A DNA stretch of 64,000 bases from Streptomyces sp. DI166 (GCF_900091315.1 NZ_FLSP01000006.1:91893-155892), one strand, 5' to 3'; positions 33,860-42,691 are shown, counted from the first letter of the stretch. Notes: a model not told the origin generated them from the letters alone. Numbers and translations: made by a program.

Positions 33860-34510
33860 CTACTTCGCGCCTCGCGTGCCGTAGTGATCGAGGAAGACGT
33901 CTACACCACTGGTGATGAGACGGTCCGTCAGGTCCTCGTCGATGTGCGTGCCGTAGGCGCTGAAGACCATGTGGGGGAAGACCAGTAGCCCGTAGAACTG
34001 GATGACCGCCACTTCCAGGTCGGGGATCTCCAGCCGGCCCTGGTCGGTGAGGGTGCGCAGGGCGTTGGCGAGGGCGGGGTGGTGGCCCTCGGTGCTGCGG
34101 TGTTTCCATGCCTCGCCCAGCTCGGGGAAGCGGTGCACTTCGGCGGCGACGAGGTTGCGCAGCGCGGTGACCTCGCTGTTGGTGCGTACGGCGTGGACCC
34201 AGCCGCGGGCGGCCCCGACGAGGGCGGCCCGCAGGTCTTCGGTGTCGGCCAGACCCTCAAGCGCGGCCGCCGACTCCCCGGCCAGCGGTTCGTCGAGCGC
34301 GTCCGTGATGACCGCTGTGAAGAGGGCTTCCTTGCTGCCGAAGTGGTTGTAGACGGTCACCTTCGACACCCCCGCCTCGGCGGCGATGGTGTCCATGCCC
34401 ACTCCGAAACCGTCGCGCAGGAACAGCTCGCGGGCGGCGCGCACGATGGCCAGCCGTTTCTGCTCCGCTCGGGGTCCGCTCGGAGGCCGCTTGACGCTGT
34501 CCACGCTCAT
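33860..34510 (-). CDS. TetR-family transcriptional regulator (AcrR-like)
   Basis: A 216-residue repressor. I took ATG 34510; ATG 34522 and GTG 34531 are in-frame alternatives near an AGGTGGG site. The helix-turn-helix lies near residues 20-60 (A-R-E-L-F-L-R-D-G-F, then T-I-A-A-E-A-G-V-S-K-V-T-V-Y-N-H-F), followed by an AefR-type ligand domain. It diverges from an EmrB/QacA-type exporter with paired operators between them, the usual arrangement for a drug-sensing repressor. Confidence 0.9.
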   Translation of the reverse strand: MSVDSVKRPPSGPRAEQKRLAIVRAARELFLRDGFGVGMDTIAAEAGVSKVTVYNHFGSKEALFTAVITDALDEPLAGESAAALEGLADTEDLRAALVGAARGWVHAVRTNSEVTALRNLVAAEVHRFPELGEAWKHRSTEGHHPALANALRTLTDQGRLEIPDLEVAVIQFYGLLVFPHMVFSAYGTHIDEDLTDRLITSGVDVFLDHYGTRGAK

Positions 34511-34531
34511 GGCACCGACCATAGCACCCAC

Positions 34532-34579
34532 CTGAACTGTACGGTTGAGTACATCTGAACTGAACAGTATGGTTCAGTT
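34532..34579. promoter_or_regulatory. Two tandem TetR operators
   Basis: Site 1 (34532-34549) is CTGAAC-TGTACG-GTTGAG, with one mismatch. Site 2 (34558-34579) is the perfect inverted repeat AACTGAAC-AGTATG-GTTCAGTT. Centres are 28 bp apart. They cover the likely divergent promoter of the repressor and the exporter. Confidence 0.8.
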
Positions 34580-34687
34580 AATGGGAGGGGTCGACCGAGA
34601 CCGTGGTCCTCGCCCTTCTCCGCGTGCCCAACCGCGGCGCGCATCCGACCGGTCATCCGACCGGAAAACGCACCCGAAGGACGCGTC

Positions 34688-36124
34688 ATGACCCATTCCG
34701 CAGCCGGTGCACCCCACACGGCCGAACACGCCCACCACCCGCCCGCCGACCCGCGCCGCTGGGCCGCGCTGGCGCTGATCTGTCTCGCCCAGTTCATGCT
34801 CGTCCTCGACGTCACCGTCGTGAACGTCGCGTTGCCCGACATGGCGGCCGACCTCGACCTCGGGCGGGAGACCCTGACCTGGGTGGTCACCGCCTACACC
34901 CTGTGCTTCGGCGGACTGATGCTGCTCGGCGGCCGACTCGCCGACGCGCTCGGCGCCCGCCGCACCCTGCTCGCCGGCCTCGTCCTCTTCACCACCGCGT
35001 CGCTGGTCACCGGGCTGGCGGAGAGCGCTCCGATGCTGCTCGGCGGGCGCATCGGCCAAGGCATAGGCGCCGCCCTGCTGTCCCCTGCCGCGCTGTCCCT
35101 CGTCACCACCACCTTCCACGGCGCCGAACGCAACAAGGCGCTCGGCGTCTGGGCGGCGATCGGCGGCACCGGATCGGCAGCGGGTGTACTGCTCGGCGGC
35201 GCCCTGACCGACGGCCCGGGCTGGCAGTGGGTGTTCTACGTCAACGTGCCCGTCGGACTGGCGCTGCTGATCGCCGTGCCCGCCTTCGTGCCGAGCCGCG
35301 CTCCGCGGCCCGCCCGCCTCGACATCCCCGGCGCCCTGCTCGTCACCGCAGGCACCGCCGCTCTCATCTACGGCCTGGTCAAGGCCGGGGACACCGGCTG
35401 GGCGGACAGCTCGACCCTGTTGCCCCTGGCCGGCGGGGTACTCGCCTACGCGGCCTTCGCGGCGGTCGAACGAGCCGCCCGAGCCCCGCTGATGGACCTG
35501 CGCATGTTCACCCGGCGGCCCGTCCTCGCCGGAGCCTTCCTGATGCTGATGGCCACGGCACTGCTGATCGCGTTCTTCTTCCTGGGGTCCGTGTACCTCC
35601 AGCATGTCCGGGGCTTCAGCCCGATGCGGACCGGACTGGTGTTCCTGCCCGTCGCCGTCGCCGTCGGTGTCGGCGCCCACCTCGGATCCCGCCTCGTCGG
35701 CCGCATCGGCAGCCGCACGACGGCCGTCTCCGGCATGGCCGTCGCGGCTGCCGGAACCATCCCGCTGACCCGGCTGTCGGAGAGCGGCAGCGTGTACGGA
35801 AGTCTCCTGCCGGGCTTCGTGATCGCCTCACTCGGCATCGGTGCCGTATTCGTCACCGCCACGACGACCGCACTGGCCATGGTGGAGCACCACGAGGCAG
35901 GGCTTGCCTCGGGGGTCGTCAACACCTTTCACGAGGTGGGCGGTTCGATGGGCGTCGCCGTTGTCTCGGCCGTCGCCGCGTCCGGCTTCGAGGGAGGTTC
36001 CGCGAGCGGCTTCGCCGATGCGTTCACGGTGTGCGCTGTGGGGGCGGCGGCCAGCGCGCTCGTGGCCCTGTGGCTCGTACCGCGTGGCAAACCGCAGATG
36101 ACCGGAGGCCCGCACGTGCACTGA
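34688..36124 (+). CDS. MFS multidrug exporter, DHA2 (EmrB/QacA) type
   Basis: A 478-residue transporter with about 14 hydrophobic helices from residue 26 onward. Typical sequences are L-D-V-T-V-V-N-V-A-L-P near 41, the A-loop G-G-R-L-A-D-A-L-G-A-R-R near 81, and motif C-like G-G-T-G-S-A-A-G-V-L-L-G-G near 160. Such pumps expel lipophilic or cationic compounds using the proton gradient. The histidine-rich N-terminus (H-T-A-E-H-A-H-H) is cytoplasmic. Regulated by the divergent TetR repressor. Confidence 0.92.
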   Translation: MTHSAAGAPHTAEHAHHPPADPRRWAALALICLAQFMLVLDVTVVNVALPDMAADLDLGRETLTWVVTAYTLCFGGLMLLGGRLADALGARRTLLAGLVLFTTASLVTGLAESAPMLLGGRIGQGIGAALLSPAALSLVTTTFHGAERNKALGVWAAIGGTGSAAGVLLGGALTDGPGWQWVFYVNVPVGLALLIAVPAFVPSRAPRPARLDIPGALLVTAGTAALIYGLVKAGDTGWADSSTLLPLAGGVLAYAAFAAVERAARAPLMDLRMFTRRPVLAGAFLMLMATALLIAFFFLGSVYLQHVRGFSPMRTGLVFLPVAVAVGVGAHLGSRLVGRIGSRTTAVSGMAVAAAGTIPLTRLSESGSVYGSLLPGFVIASLGIGAVFVTATTTALAMVEHHEAGLASGVVNTFHEVGGSMGVAVVSAVAASGFEGGSASGFADAFTVCAVGAAASALVALWLVPRGKPQMTGGPHVH

Positions 36125-36158
36125 CCCCAACGACGGTGTTCCGCGACGGAGGCAGCTT

Positions 36159-36173
36159 GGGGGCGCCGCCCCC
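36159..36173. terminator. GC hairpin between convergent genes
   Basis: GGGGGC-GCC-GCCCCC forms a six-bp stem between the MFS stop and the NUDIX stop and could serve both strands. Confidence 0.5.
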
Positions 36174-36183
36174 GAGCAACTCC

Positions 36184-36639
36184 TCAACCGATGGTTGTGA
36201 GCGCCTCGTTCGCCCGGTCCAGCATGCGCAGCGCGTCGGCGGCCGCGGGCGAGAGCAGGCTGGGGTCCCGCAGGTCGGCCAGGGGGACCCATGCCACTGC
36301 CTCGGTGGAACCGTCCCTCTCGGTGATCGTCGGCGCTCCACCGGAGAGGACCGTGGCGTAGAACAATGCCGTCAGGTTCCAGCGCACGCCGTGGCGCTCG
36401 GCGACGTAGGTCCGGGCGTCCAGGAGGCGGGCGTCGGTCAGTTCGAGGCCCGTCTCTTCCGTCAGTTCACGGGCCAGCGCCTCGACGGGTTGTTCGCCCG
36501 GGTCGATGCCCCCGCCGGGCAGGTGCCACAGGCCGGGCAGGAAGACCGGCGAAGCGTCCGACAGCCTGGCCAGCAGCAGCCGGTCCCCTTCCGTGGCGAT
36601 GGCGTACGCCGAAATACGTGTCCGCCTGGGCACGTTCAT
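36184..36639 (-). CDS. NUDIX hydrolase
   Basis: A 151-residue enzyme from ATG 36639, with AGGGGG just upstream. The NUDIX box is complete near residues 45-67: G-G-G-I-D-P-G-E...A-R-E-L-T-E-E-T-G-L, supplying the Mg2+-binding R-E-x-x-E-E. The preceding L-P-G-L-W-H-L-P and T-R-I-S-A-Y-A-I are typical of broad-specificity members that hydrolyse nucleoside diphosphate derivatives. The exact substrate cannot be read from the sequence. It follows the MprF-like gene on the same strand after 56 bp. Confidence 0.9.
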   Translation of the reverse strand: MNVPRRTRISAYAIATEGDRLLLARLSDASPVFLPGLWHLPGGGIDPGEQPVEALARELTEETGLELTDARLLDARTYVAERHGVRWNLTALFYATVLSGGAPTITERDGSTEAVAWVPLADLRDPSLLSPAAADALRMLDRANEALTTIG

Positions 36640-36695
36640 ACGTCCCCCTGCCCGTGCTGAAGCCTTACGGCCGGAACCCTGGTTCCTGTTCCTGC

Positions 36696-38852
36696 TCACT
36701 CGGTTTTGCGGAGGGCCCGCAGCAGTTCGCGGCTGCTCGCCTCGGGCATGTAGGCGCGGACCAGGGCGACGCCGATGCGCGGCAGGTCCGCCTCGTCGCG
36801 GTACAGCAGGTACAGCGGCTCGTACCGGGGGTTGAACTTCTGCTTGAAGGCGTGCAGGGACCGGAACCCGTAGTACGGCTCCAGGAAGACGCCCAGCTGG
36901 TCAAGGAGCCGGTCGAAGGCGGTGGCGGACTGCGACCAGGCGCTGTCGCCATGGGCGAGCGGGGCCCCGGACAGGGAGACGAACTCCGCGCCCTCCTCCT
37001 GGAAGGCGAGCATCGCGGAGGCGATCATGAACTCGACCACCGGCGGGAAGGGTCCGGCCGCCCGTCTGCGCATGACATCGAGCGTCCACCCGTGGACCTG
37101 GCCGTTGCCGCCGTACACGGGGATCCACGAGGTGACCCCGAGCACCGTCGTGCCTTCCGTCGCCAGGCCGACGCGTACGTGCGTGTCGAGCGCCTCCTCG
37201 ACGCCACCGAGGGTGAACCCCATCTCCGGCAGCCCCTTGTCACCCACCCACTCCTCGGAGATCGCCCGCACCTCGTGAACGACCTGGCGTGGCTGATCCG
37301 CCAGACGGACCAGCTCGAAGCCGACGTCGAGCTTCTTGCCGCGGTTCAGGGCGCTGCGGACCTTCTGCCACCGCTTGCCGGTGAGTTCCAGCCCTGGAAG
37401 GGGCACCACGGTGTCCTCCGCCACCTGCACGCTGTGCCAGCCCAGCGCCTCGGCGGCCTCGGCGACTGGTCGGGTCGTCGAGAACAGGCAGGGGATGGTG
37501 CCCTGGTGCTCGCAGAAGTCGACGAAGTCCCGTACCGCCGCCGGGCGGTCCTCGGGCGCCCCGGCCGGGTCACTGAGGGCGATGCAGACGCCCGCGTGCT
37601 CGCGGTAGGCGACGTAGGCCTGGCCGGAAGGGGCGAAGAAGTAGGAGTTCTCGGGCCAGGTGGTCATCCAGGACAGGTTGGTGCCGCCGTGCCGGACGAG
37701 CAGGTCCACGGCACGCTCGCGATCCTCCCGAGCGGTGGTCGCGCCCGAGCGGCGGAACCGGCTGAGCAACGGCGTGGGGACACGGAACGCGGACCGGCCC
37801 GCCAGCAGAACCACGAGTTCGGCTGCCCAGACGATGCCCGTCGGCACCAGCACCGGCAGGTCGTCGAACGCTTCGCGCCGGTCGGCCTGGTCCGCCAACG
37901 CGTACGCCACCGCGATCAGTACCCCCAGCAGCACCGACAGCACGGCCAGGACGGTCGTGATCCACCAGGCCGCACGCCGGCCCTTGCGCAGTCCGTCGAA
38001 GAGGACCGCGGCCACCAGTACGTGGACGGCGGCGTGGAGGGCGGACCCGCCCAGGTCGTAGGTGGACCCCATGGGCCCCTCGGCGGGGACCAGCCACACG
38101 GTGACGGTGATGGCCAGGAGCAGCACGATCCCGGAGGCGGCGAGCAGACGCCACTCGCGGCGGCTCACCCGGCCGGAGGCGGGGGACCGGCCCGGTACCG
38201 GCAGCCACCGTGCGGCCGCCAGGCCCACCGCGACCCCGAGCAGGTGTTCCAGGTCGGCGACCCGGCCCACGAACAGGAAGCCCACCAGTGCATATCCCGC
38301 CAGGACCAGCCGTGCCCGCAGCCGCCAGGGGGAGGGCAGGGTCGCGGTGGCCAGGGCCGCGGCGGCCAACGCACCCGCAGACGGCCCCACGTCCAGGTCC
38401 CGGGACACCAGCTCCGCCCACGACCAGTTCACGCCCCGGCCCAGCCACAACAGCCCGGCACCGGCGAGCACCGCCACGAGATGGCCTACGAGCGTCGCGG
38501 CCACCGTCCACCGGGTGCCGAGCCGCCACTCGGCGAAGCCCACCAGCAGGAGCACGGCGGCCACGATCACCAGAACGGCGGCGGGCCGGGTACCGAACAC
38601 GAACCCGCTGAACGGCGTCCACCAGCGGTTCGCCTCGAACGACGGCAGCCCGTAGGCGATCTGCGGATACCAGGACCGGTCCTCCACGGGCCGCCACAGG
38701 GACTGCGTGGCCAGCGCCACCACGAGCACGACCACGACCAGCCCGCAGGTGAACGGCAGCCGGCGCACCACCCGTACGACGCGGCCCCCACCGCCGGCAG
38801 AGGCGACGCTGTCCGCCGACCGGACCGAACGGTCTGCCCCGAGCTGTCTCAT
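36696..38852 (-). CDS. MprF-like phosphatidylglycerol lysyltransferase-domain protein with a rhomboid-like membrane half
   Basis: A 718-residue membrane protein; ATG 38852 (or GTG 38858) lacks a clear binding site. The N-terminal 370 residues hold 10-11 helices. Part of this looks rhomboid-like: W-T-P-F-S-G-F-V near 78, a Ser in V-G-P-S-A-G near 160 and H-L-L-G-V-A-V-G near 210. The C-terminal DUF2156 domain (about 400-715) is the tRNA-dependent aminoacyl transferase of MprF/LysX, with S-D-P-A-G, R-S-A-L-N-R-G-K-K and a final Y-G-F-R-S-L-H-A-F-K-Q-K-F. MprF proteins modify membrane lipids with lysine or alanine, giving resistance to cationic peptides. Confidence 0.82.
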   Translation of the reverse strand: MRQLGADRSVRSADSVASAGGGGRVVRVVRRLPFTCGLVVVVLVVALATQSLWRPVEDRSWYPQIAYGLPSFEANRWWTPFSGFVFGTRPAAVLVIVAAVLLLVGFAEWRLGTRWTVAATLVGHLVAVLAGAGLLWLGRGVNWSWAELVSRDLDVGPSAGALAAAALATATLPSPWRLRARLVLAGYALVGFLFVGRVADLEHLLGVAVGLAAARWLPVPGRSPASGRVSRREWRLLAASGIVLLLAITVTVWLVPAEGPMGSTYDLGGSALHAAVHVLVAAVLFDGLRKGRRAAWWITTVLAVLSVLLGVLIAVAYALADQADRREAFDDLPVLVPTGIVWAAELVVLLAGRSAFRVPTPLLSRFRRSGATTAREDRERAVDLLVRHGGTNLSWMTTWPENSYFFAPSGQAYVAYREHAGVCIALSDPAGAPEDRPAAVRDFVDFCEHQGTIPCLFSTTRPVAEAAEALGWHSVQVAEDTVVPLPGLELTGKRWQKVRSALNRGKKLDVGFELVRLADQPRQVVHEVRAISEEWVGDKGLPEMGFTLGGVEEALDTHVRVGLATEGTTVLGVTSWIPVYGGNGQVHGWTLDVMRRRAAGPFPPVVEFMIASAMLAFQEEGAEFVSLSGAPLAHGDSAWSQSATAFDRLLDQLGVFLEPYYGFRSLHAFKQKFNPRYEPLYLLYRDEADLPRIGVALVRAYMPEASSRELLRALRKTE

Positions 38853-38929
38853 GCCCACGAAAACATTAAAAGCGGCCCCGGGTCACCGTGCGCGTCGGTG
38901 ACCGGGGGCCGCGACAGCCGGACCGAAAG

Positions 38930-39019
38930 GCGACCGCCCGCGTCAGCCCGGCCGAGCGACCGCCCGCGTCAGCCCGGCCGAAGTGCGACCGCGTCAGCCC
39001 GGCCGAAGTGCGACCGCCA
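38930..39019. repeat. Tandem repeat of about 27 bp overlapping the end of the PucR gene
   Basis: The unit GCGACCGCCCGCGTCAGCCCGGCC recurs at 38930-38953 and 38956-38979, with a shorter variant at 38985-39004 and a partial copy from 39010. On the minus strand the unit encodes L-R-P-G-stop, so the terminal codons of the PucR-type gene have been copied several times downstream of the true stop at 38994. Slippage or a role in termination are both possible. Confidence 0.7.
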
Positions 39020-40133
39020 GTGTCAGTTCGAGGACGCGGTGCGGGGACGCGAGGTCCGGGAACAGCTCCCGCAGCTGGGACATCCGGTACCGGACGGTCT
39101 GGGGATGGACGAACAGCTCGGCTGCCACCTCGTCCCGCCTGCCCTGGTGCAGCAGCCACGCCCGCAAGGTCTCCTCCAGCCGCTGCGCGGTCGCGGAGGG
39201 CAGGGTCCGCAACGGTGCGAGGGCTCGGGTACGCAGGTCCGCGAGGGCGTCCATGTCGGCGCTCAGCACCAGTTCGGGCAGGTGGTCCTCCGTGTCGCGG
39301 ATATCGGGGGAGAGGGAGCGGGCGCGTACGGCGCGTGCGTACGAGGCCGACGCACGCGTCCAGGGCCGGGCCGGGCCGACCACGGCGTCGCGGCCGGTCA
39401 GCTGCCGCAGGAGATGGGACCGGTCGGCGTCGGGGACGAGCAGCACACCGGTGGCGTCCGGCAGATCGTCCAGGACGAGGGTGCTCGGATCGAGTGCGCG
39501 ATAGGCGGGCCGGGCCTGGGCGGCGGGCAGCAGGACCGCGGTCAGCGACACCGGCGGCTGCCACCCGGCCCGCTGCGCGGACACCAGCAGCACGTCCGGG
39601 CTCGCACCGGCGAGCAGGTCGCGGGCCAGGTGCTCCAGGTGGCGCTCGTGCTCCCTGCCCCGGGCGGCGAGCTCATCGGCGTGGCCCGCGGCGCTCGCGG
39701 CGGAGAGCTCGTCGATGTAGGCGAAGGTCAGCTCGGCGAACTTGGCGACCTCGGCGGCGGGCAGCCCCGCGGACACGGCGCCCGCGGCCAGGCATCGCCA
39801 GGCCACGCGGGCACCCACGCGGTAGGCGCTGAGCAGGGCGTCCATCGAACGCCCGTCGCGGACCTCGCCGCGGCCCAGCTCGTAGGCCGCGTCACCGCCG
39901 TCGCCGCCGGTGGCGTTCCCGCTCGCGAGGTCCAGGTAGTGCCCCAGGGCGGTGCGGACGGCCCGGCGGATGGTGGCGCCCATATGGCCCGAGAGGGCGT
40001 TGGCGTAGGGAGGGACCTCGTCGATGATCGCCTGGACGACCTCGTCGGCGGTGGATTTCAGCGCGGCCCTCAGTGCCGTGACCGTCGTCTCGTCCAGGGC
40101 CAGCTCACTGGCTCTGCGGATCACATGGCTCAC
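38994..40133 (-). CDS. PucR-type helix-turn-helix regulator of the desaturase module
   Basis: A 379-residue regulator from GTG 40133, with AGGGAA upstream. It has the two-part layout of the PucR/CdaR group: a helical N-terminal half with G-A-R-V-A-W-R-C-L near 110, a GGDEF-like middle, and a C-terminal HTH_30 near 320-365 (E-T-L-R-A-W-L-L-H-Q-G, then A-A-E-L-F-V-H-P-Q-T-V-R-Y-R-M-S-Q-L). It diverges by 86 bp from the ferredoxin reductase and desaturase genes. Such pairs are common in actinomycetes, so control of membrane lipid desaturation is the likely task. Confidence 0.88.
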   Translation of the reverse strand: MSHVIRRASELALDETTVTALRAALKSTADEVVQAIIDEVPPYANALSGHMGATIRRAVRTALGHYLDLASGNATGGDGGDAAYELGRGEVRDGRSMDALLSAYRVGARVAWRCLAAGAVSAGLPAAEVAKFAELTFAYIDELSAASAAGHADELAARGREHERHLEHLARDLLAGASPDVLLVSAQRAGWQPPVSLTAVLLPAAQARPAYRALDPSTLVLDDLPDATGVLLVPDADRSHLLRQLTGRDAVVGPARPWTRASASYARAVRARSLSPDIRDTEDHLPELVLSADMDALADLRTRALAPLRTLPSATAQRLEETLRAWLLHQGRRDEVAAELFVHPQTVRYRMSQLRELFPDLASPHRVLELTLAVALRPG

Positions 40134-40219
40134 GATCTATTCCCTGCGAACAACTCTGCCGATCAGATTCACGTCCTGCGGTCAGGACTTTACGCCCTGA
40201 GGCACAGCAAGCTGGAGTC

Positions 40220-41275
40220 ATGACGAGTACAGCCCTCCGCAGCAGGGCGTGGAAACTACTGGAGATGGTGACGACACCGCTGGCGCCGTCCGACTATCTC
40301 GACCTGGTCAGCCCGCTGCGTGCGGGCGCCGACCTGCGGGGGCGCATCGAGGCCGTGCACCCCGAGACGGCCGACGCCGCGACGGTCGTGATCAGACCGG
40401 GGCGGGGCTGGCGCGGCCACACGCCCGGTCAGTACGTGCGGGTCGGAGTCGATGTCGACGGGGTGCGCCTGTGGCGTGCCTACTCGCTCACCTCACCGCC
40501 CCACCGCCAGGACGGCCGCGTCACGATCACCGTGAAGGCGATCCCCGACGGAAAGGTCAGCAACCACCTGGTCCGCCGGGCGACACCGGGCACGCTGATC
40601 CACCTCGACCAGGCCACCGGTGACTTCGTCCTGCCGCGGGCCAAGCCCGCCAAGGTTCTCTACCTGACGGCCGGCAGCGGCATCACGCCCGTCATGGGCA
40701 TGCTGCGCGCCACCGCGTTCGACGACGTCGTCATGGTCCACAGCGCGCCCCGCCCGCACGACGTGATCTTCCGCAAGGAACTGCACGGCCTGGTCGCGGC
40801 CGGGAAACTGAAGCTCGTCGAGGTGCACACGGACACGGACGGCATGCTCGACATCGCCCGGCTCGACGAACTCGTGCCCGACTGGGCCGAGCGCGAGACC
40901 TGGGCCTGCGGGCCCGCGGGCCTGCTCGACACCGCCGAGGAGCACTGGACCGAGCACGGCCTGCGCGAGCGCCTGCACACCGAACGCTTCCGCCCCAGCG
41001 TCGTCGTCACCGGCGACGGCGGCGAGGTCACCTTCAGCACCACCGGCAGGACCGTCGACGCGGACGGCGCGACGCCGCTGCTGGACGTCGGCGAAGAGGC
41101 CGGTGTGCTCATGCCCTCCGGGTGCCGCATGGGCATTTGCTTCGGCTGCGTCACGCCGCTCAAGTCCGGCGCCGTCCGCGACCTGCGCACCGGGGAGATC
41201 ACCGAAGCCGAACCGGGCGTCCTCATCCAGACCTGTGTGTCCGCAGCCGCGGGCCCCTGCGACATCGAACGGTAG
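40220..41275 (+). CDS. Ferredoxin reductase with C-terminal 2Fe-2S ferredoxin domain
   Basis: A 351-residue electron-transfer protein. FAD binding is marked by W-R-A-Y-S-L-T-S near residue 91 (R-x-Y-S) and NADPH binding by [10 protein letters not shown] near 151, with W-A-C-G-P-A-G-L near 229. The last 85 residues are a plant-type ferredoxin: C-R-M-G-I-C-F-G-C near 303 plus C near 340 form the four cluster ligands. It passes electrons from NADPH to the desaturase encoded seven bases downstream, forming a two-gene operon under the divergent PucR-type regulator. Confidence 0.93.
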   Translation: MTSTALRSRAWKLLEMVTTPLAPSDYLDLVSPLRAGADLRGRIEAVHPETADAATVVIRPGRGWRGHTPGQYVRVGVDVDGVRLWRAYSLTSPPHRQDGRVTITVKAIPDGKVSNHLVRRATPGTLIHLDQATGDFVLPRAKPAKVLYLTAGSGITPVMGMLRATAFDDVVMVHSAPRPHDVIFRKELHGLVAAGKLKLVEVHTDTDGMLDIARLDELVPDWAERETWACGPAGLLDTAEEHWTEHGLRERLHTERFRPSVVVTGDGGEVTFSTTGRTVDADGATPLLDVGEEAGVLMPSGCRMGICFGCVTPLKSGAVRDLRTGEITEAEPGVLIQTCVSAAAGPCDIER

Positions 41276-41282
41276 GAACAGC

Positions 41283-42401
41283 TTGACTGCCATCGACCCC
41301 ACCGCCCACCTGACCGCAGCGCAGATCGAGGAGCTCGGCCGCGAACTGGACGCGATCCGTGACGAGGTGATCGCCAGCCGCGGTGAGAAGGACGCCGCCT
41401 ACATCCGCAAGGTCATCAAGGCGCAGCGCACGCTGGAGCTGGCCAGCAGGGGGGTGCTGCTGTTCTCGTTCTTCCCGCCCGCGTGGATCGTCGGCACCGC
41501 CGGGCTGTCCGTGGCGAAGATCATGGACAACATGGAGATCGGCCACAACGTCCTGCACGGCCAGTGGGACTGGATGCGGGACCCGAAGATCCACTCCACC
41601 ACGTGGGACTGGGACCACGTCTCGCCGGCCGACCAGTGGAAGCACTCGCACAACGAGCTGCACCACACGTACACGAACGTGCTCGGCAAGGACAACGACC
41701 TCGGCTACGGCATCATGCGCGTCGACGAGGACCAGCCCTGGCACCCCGTCCACCTCGGCCAGCCGCTGTGGAACTTCGTCAACGCCTGCTTCTTCGAGTA
41801 CGGCATCGCCGCCTACGACCTGGAACTCGGCAAGAACCTCAGCAAGGACCGCCGCAAGAACCCGCAGTTCCGCGCGCGGGCCCGGGCCGTGGGCCGCAAG
41901 ATCCGCAAGCAGGTCCTGAAGGACTACGTCATCCACCCGCTGCTGTCGGGCCCCTCGTTCCTCTCCACCCTCGCCGCCACTTTCACCGCCAACGTGGTCC
42001 GCAACATCTGGTCCCACTCGGTGATCATGTGCGGTCACTTCCCCAAGGGCGTGAAGGTCTTCGAGCGCCAGTCGATCGAGGGCGAGACGCGCGGCCAGTG
42101 GTACCTGCGCCAGATGATGGGCTCGGCGAACATCAGCGGCAGCAAGGCCATGCACTTCATGACCGGCAATCTCTCGCACCAGATCGAGCACCACCTCTTC
42201 CCCGACCTCCCCAGCAACCGGTACGCCGAGGTCGCGGTGAAGGTGCGGGCCCTGTTCGAGAAGTACGAGCTGGACTACGTCACCGGCCCGCTGCCCAAGC
42301 AGGTCCTCTCCGCCTGGGGCAAGGTCTTCCGGCTGTCCCTGCCGAACAAGAAGACCGAGGTCACCACGCCGGAGCGCGAGCCGGAACTCCTCGCGGCCTG
42401 A
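41283..42401 (+). CDS. Membrane fatty-acid desaturase
   Basis: A 372-residue acyl-lipid or acyl-CoA desaturase. No ATG or GTG fits; TTG 41283, five bases after an AGGAAC site and seven bases past the reductase stop, is the best start. The three His boxes of the di-iron centre are visible: G-H-N-V-L-H-G near residue 88, H-S-H-N-E-L-H-H near 120, and H-Q-I-E-H-H near 300. Two or three membrane spans surround residues 50-90 and 225-255. It inserts a double bond using oxygen and electrons from the adjacent reductase, and probably adjusts membrane fluidity. Confidence 0.92.
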   Translation: MTAIDPTAHLTAAQIEELGRELDAIRDEVIASRGEKDAAYIRKVIKAQRTLELASRGVLLFSFFPPAWIVGTAGLSVAKIMDNMEIGHNVLHGQWDWMRDPKIHSTTWDWDHVSPADQWKHSHNELHHTYTNVLGKDNDLGYGIMRVDEDQPWHPVHLGQPLWNFVNACFFEYGIAAYDLELGKNLSKDRRKNPQFRARARAVGRKIRKQVLKDYVIHPLLSGPSFLSTLAATFTANVVRNIWSHSVIMCGHFPKGVKVFERQSIEGETRGQWYLRQMMGSANISGSKAMHFMTGNLSHQIEHHLFPDLPSNRYAEVAVKVRALFEKYELDYVTGPLPKQVLSAWGKVFRLSLPNKKTEVTTPEREPELLAA

Positions 42402-42691
42402 TTGCGGCCTGCGCCCGCAGACACCTGCTCGGCCCGCCCTCCGACCCGCAGCGGCGGGCCGACGCGGCGTACTCCTGAAGGCACAACGCCCCCACGTGGG
42501 CCATGTGCTCGATCTCGGTGGGGTCGACGCTCTCGTTGGGGGCGTGGATCACCAAGGGGTCACCGCCATCTCGGTGGGCCTGCTCGTGGCAGCCGCCCTC
42601 GCCCGAGCCGGCGGCGATGGCCGGTGAACGGCCCGGTCGTCCGCCTCGTGAGGCGCGGGACCGGGCCCTTTGGCATCGTGAAGGAGGGAGT
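42402..42691. other. Gap between desaturase and SpoIIE genes, with a gene remnant
   Basis: This 290-bp region contains no intact gene. The minus strand at 42445-42570 holds an M20 peptidase tail. The AGGAGGG before 42692 marks the next gene. Confidence 0.5.
42445..42570 (-). pseudogene. M20-family dipeptidase C-terminal remnant
   Basis: The minus-strand frame reads V-I-H-A-P-N-E-S-V-D-P-T-E-I-E-H-M, then A-L-C-L-Q-E-Y-A-A-S-A. This matches the last 35-40 residues of M20 dipeptidases, whose final metal-ligand motif is H-x-P-N-E-x-V. The remaining 400 residues are missing, and upstream is non-homologous sequence. The natural stop also seems lost. A small piece of a dipeptidase gene was left behind by deletion. 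Confidence 0.6.

Noticed and set aside
33498..33884. Plus-strand ORF over the antitoxin gene
   Set aside because: No ribosome site, antisense to a toxin-antitoxin gene with matching overlap and operator.
36366..40223. Plus-strand open frame of 1285 codons
   Set aside because: Runs antisense through the NUDIX, MprF-like and PucR genes, which have clear motifs; low-complexity composition.
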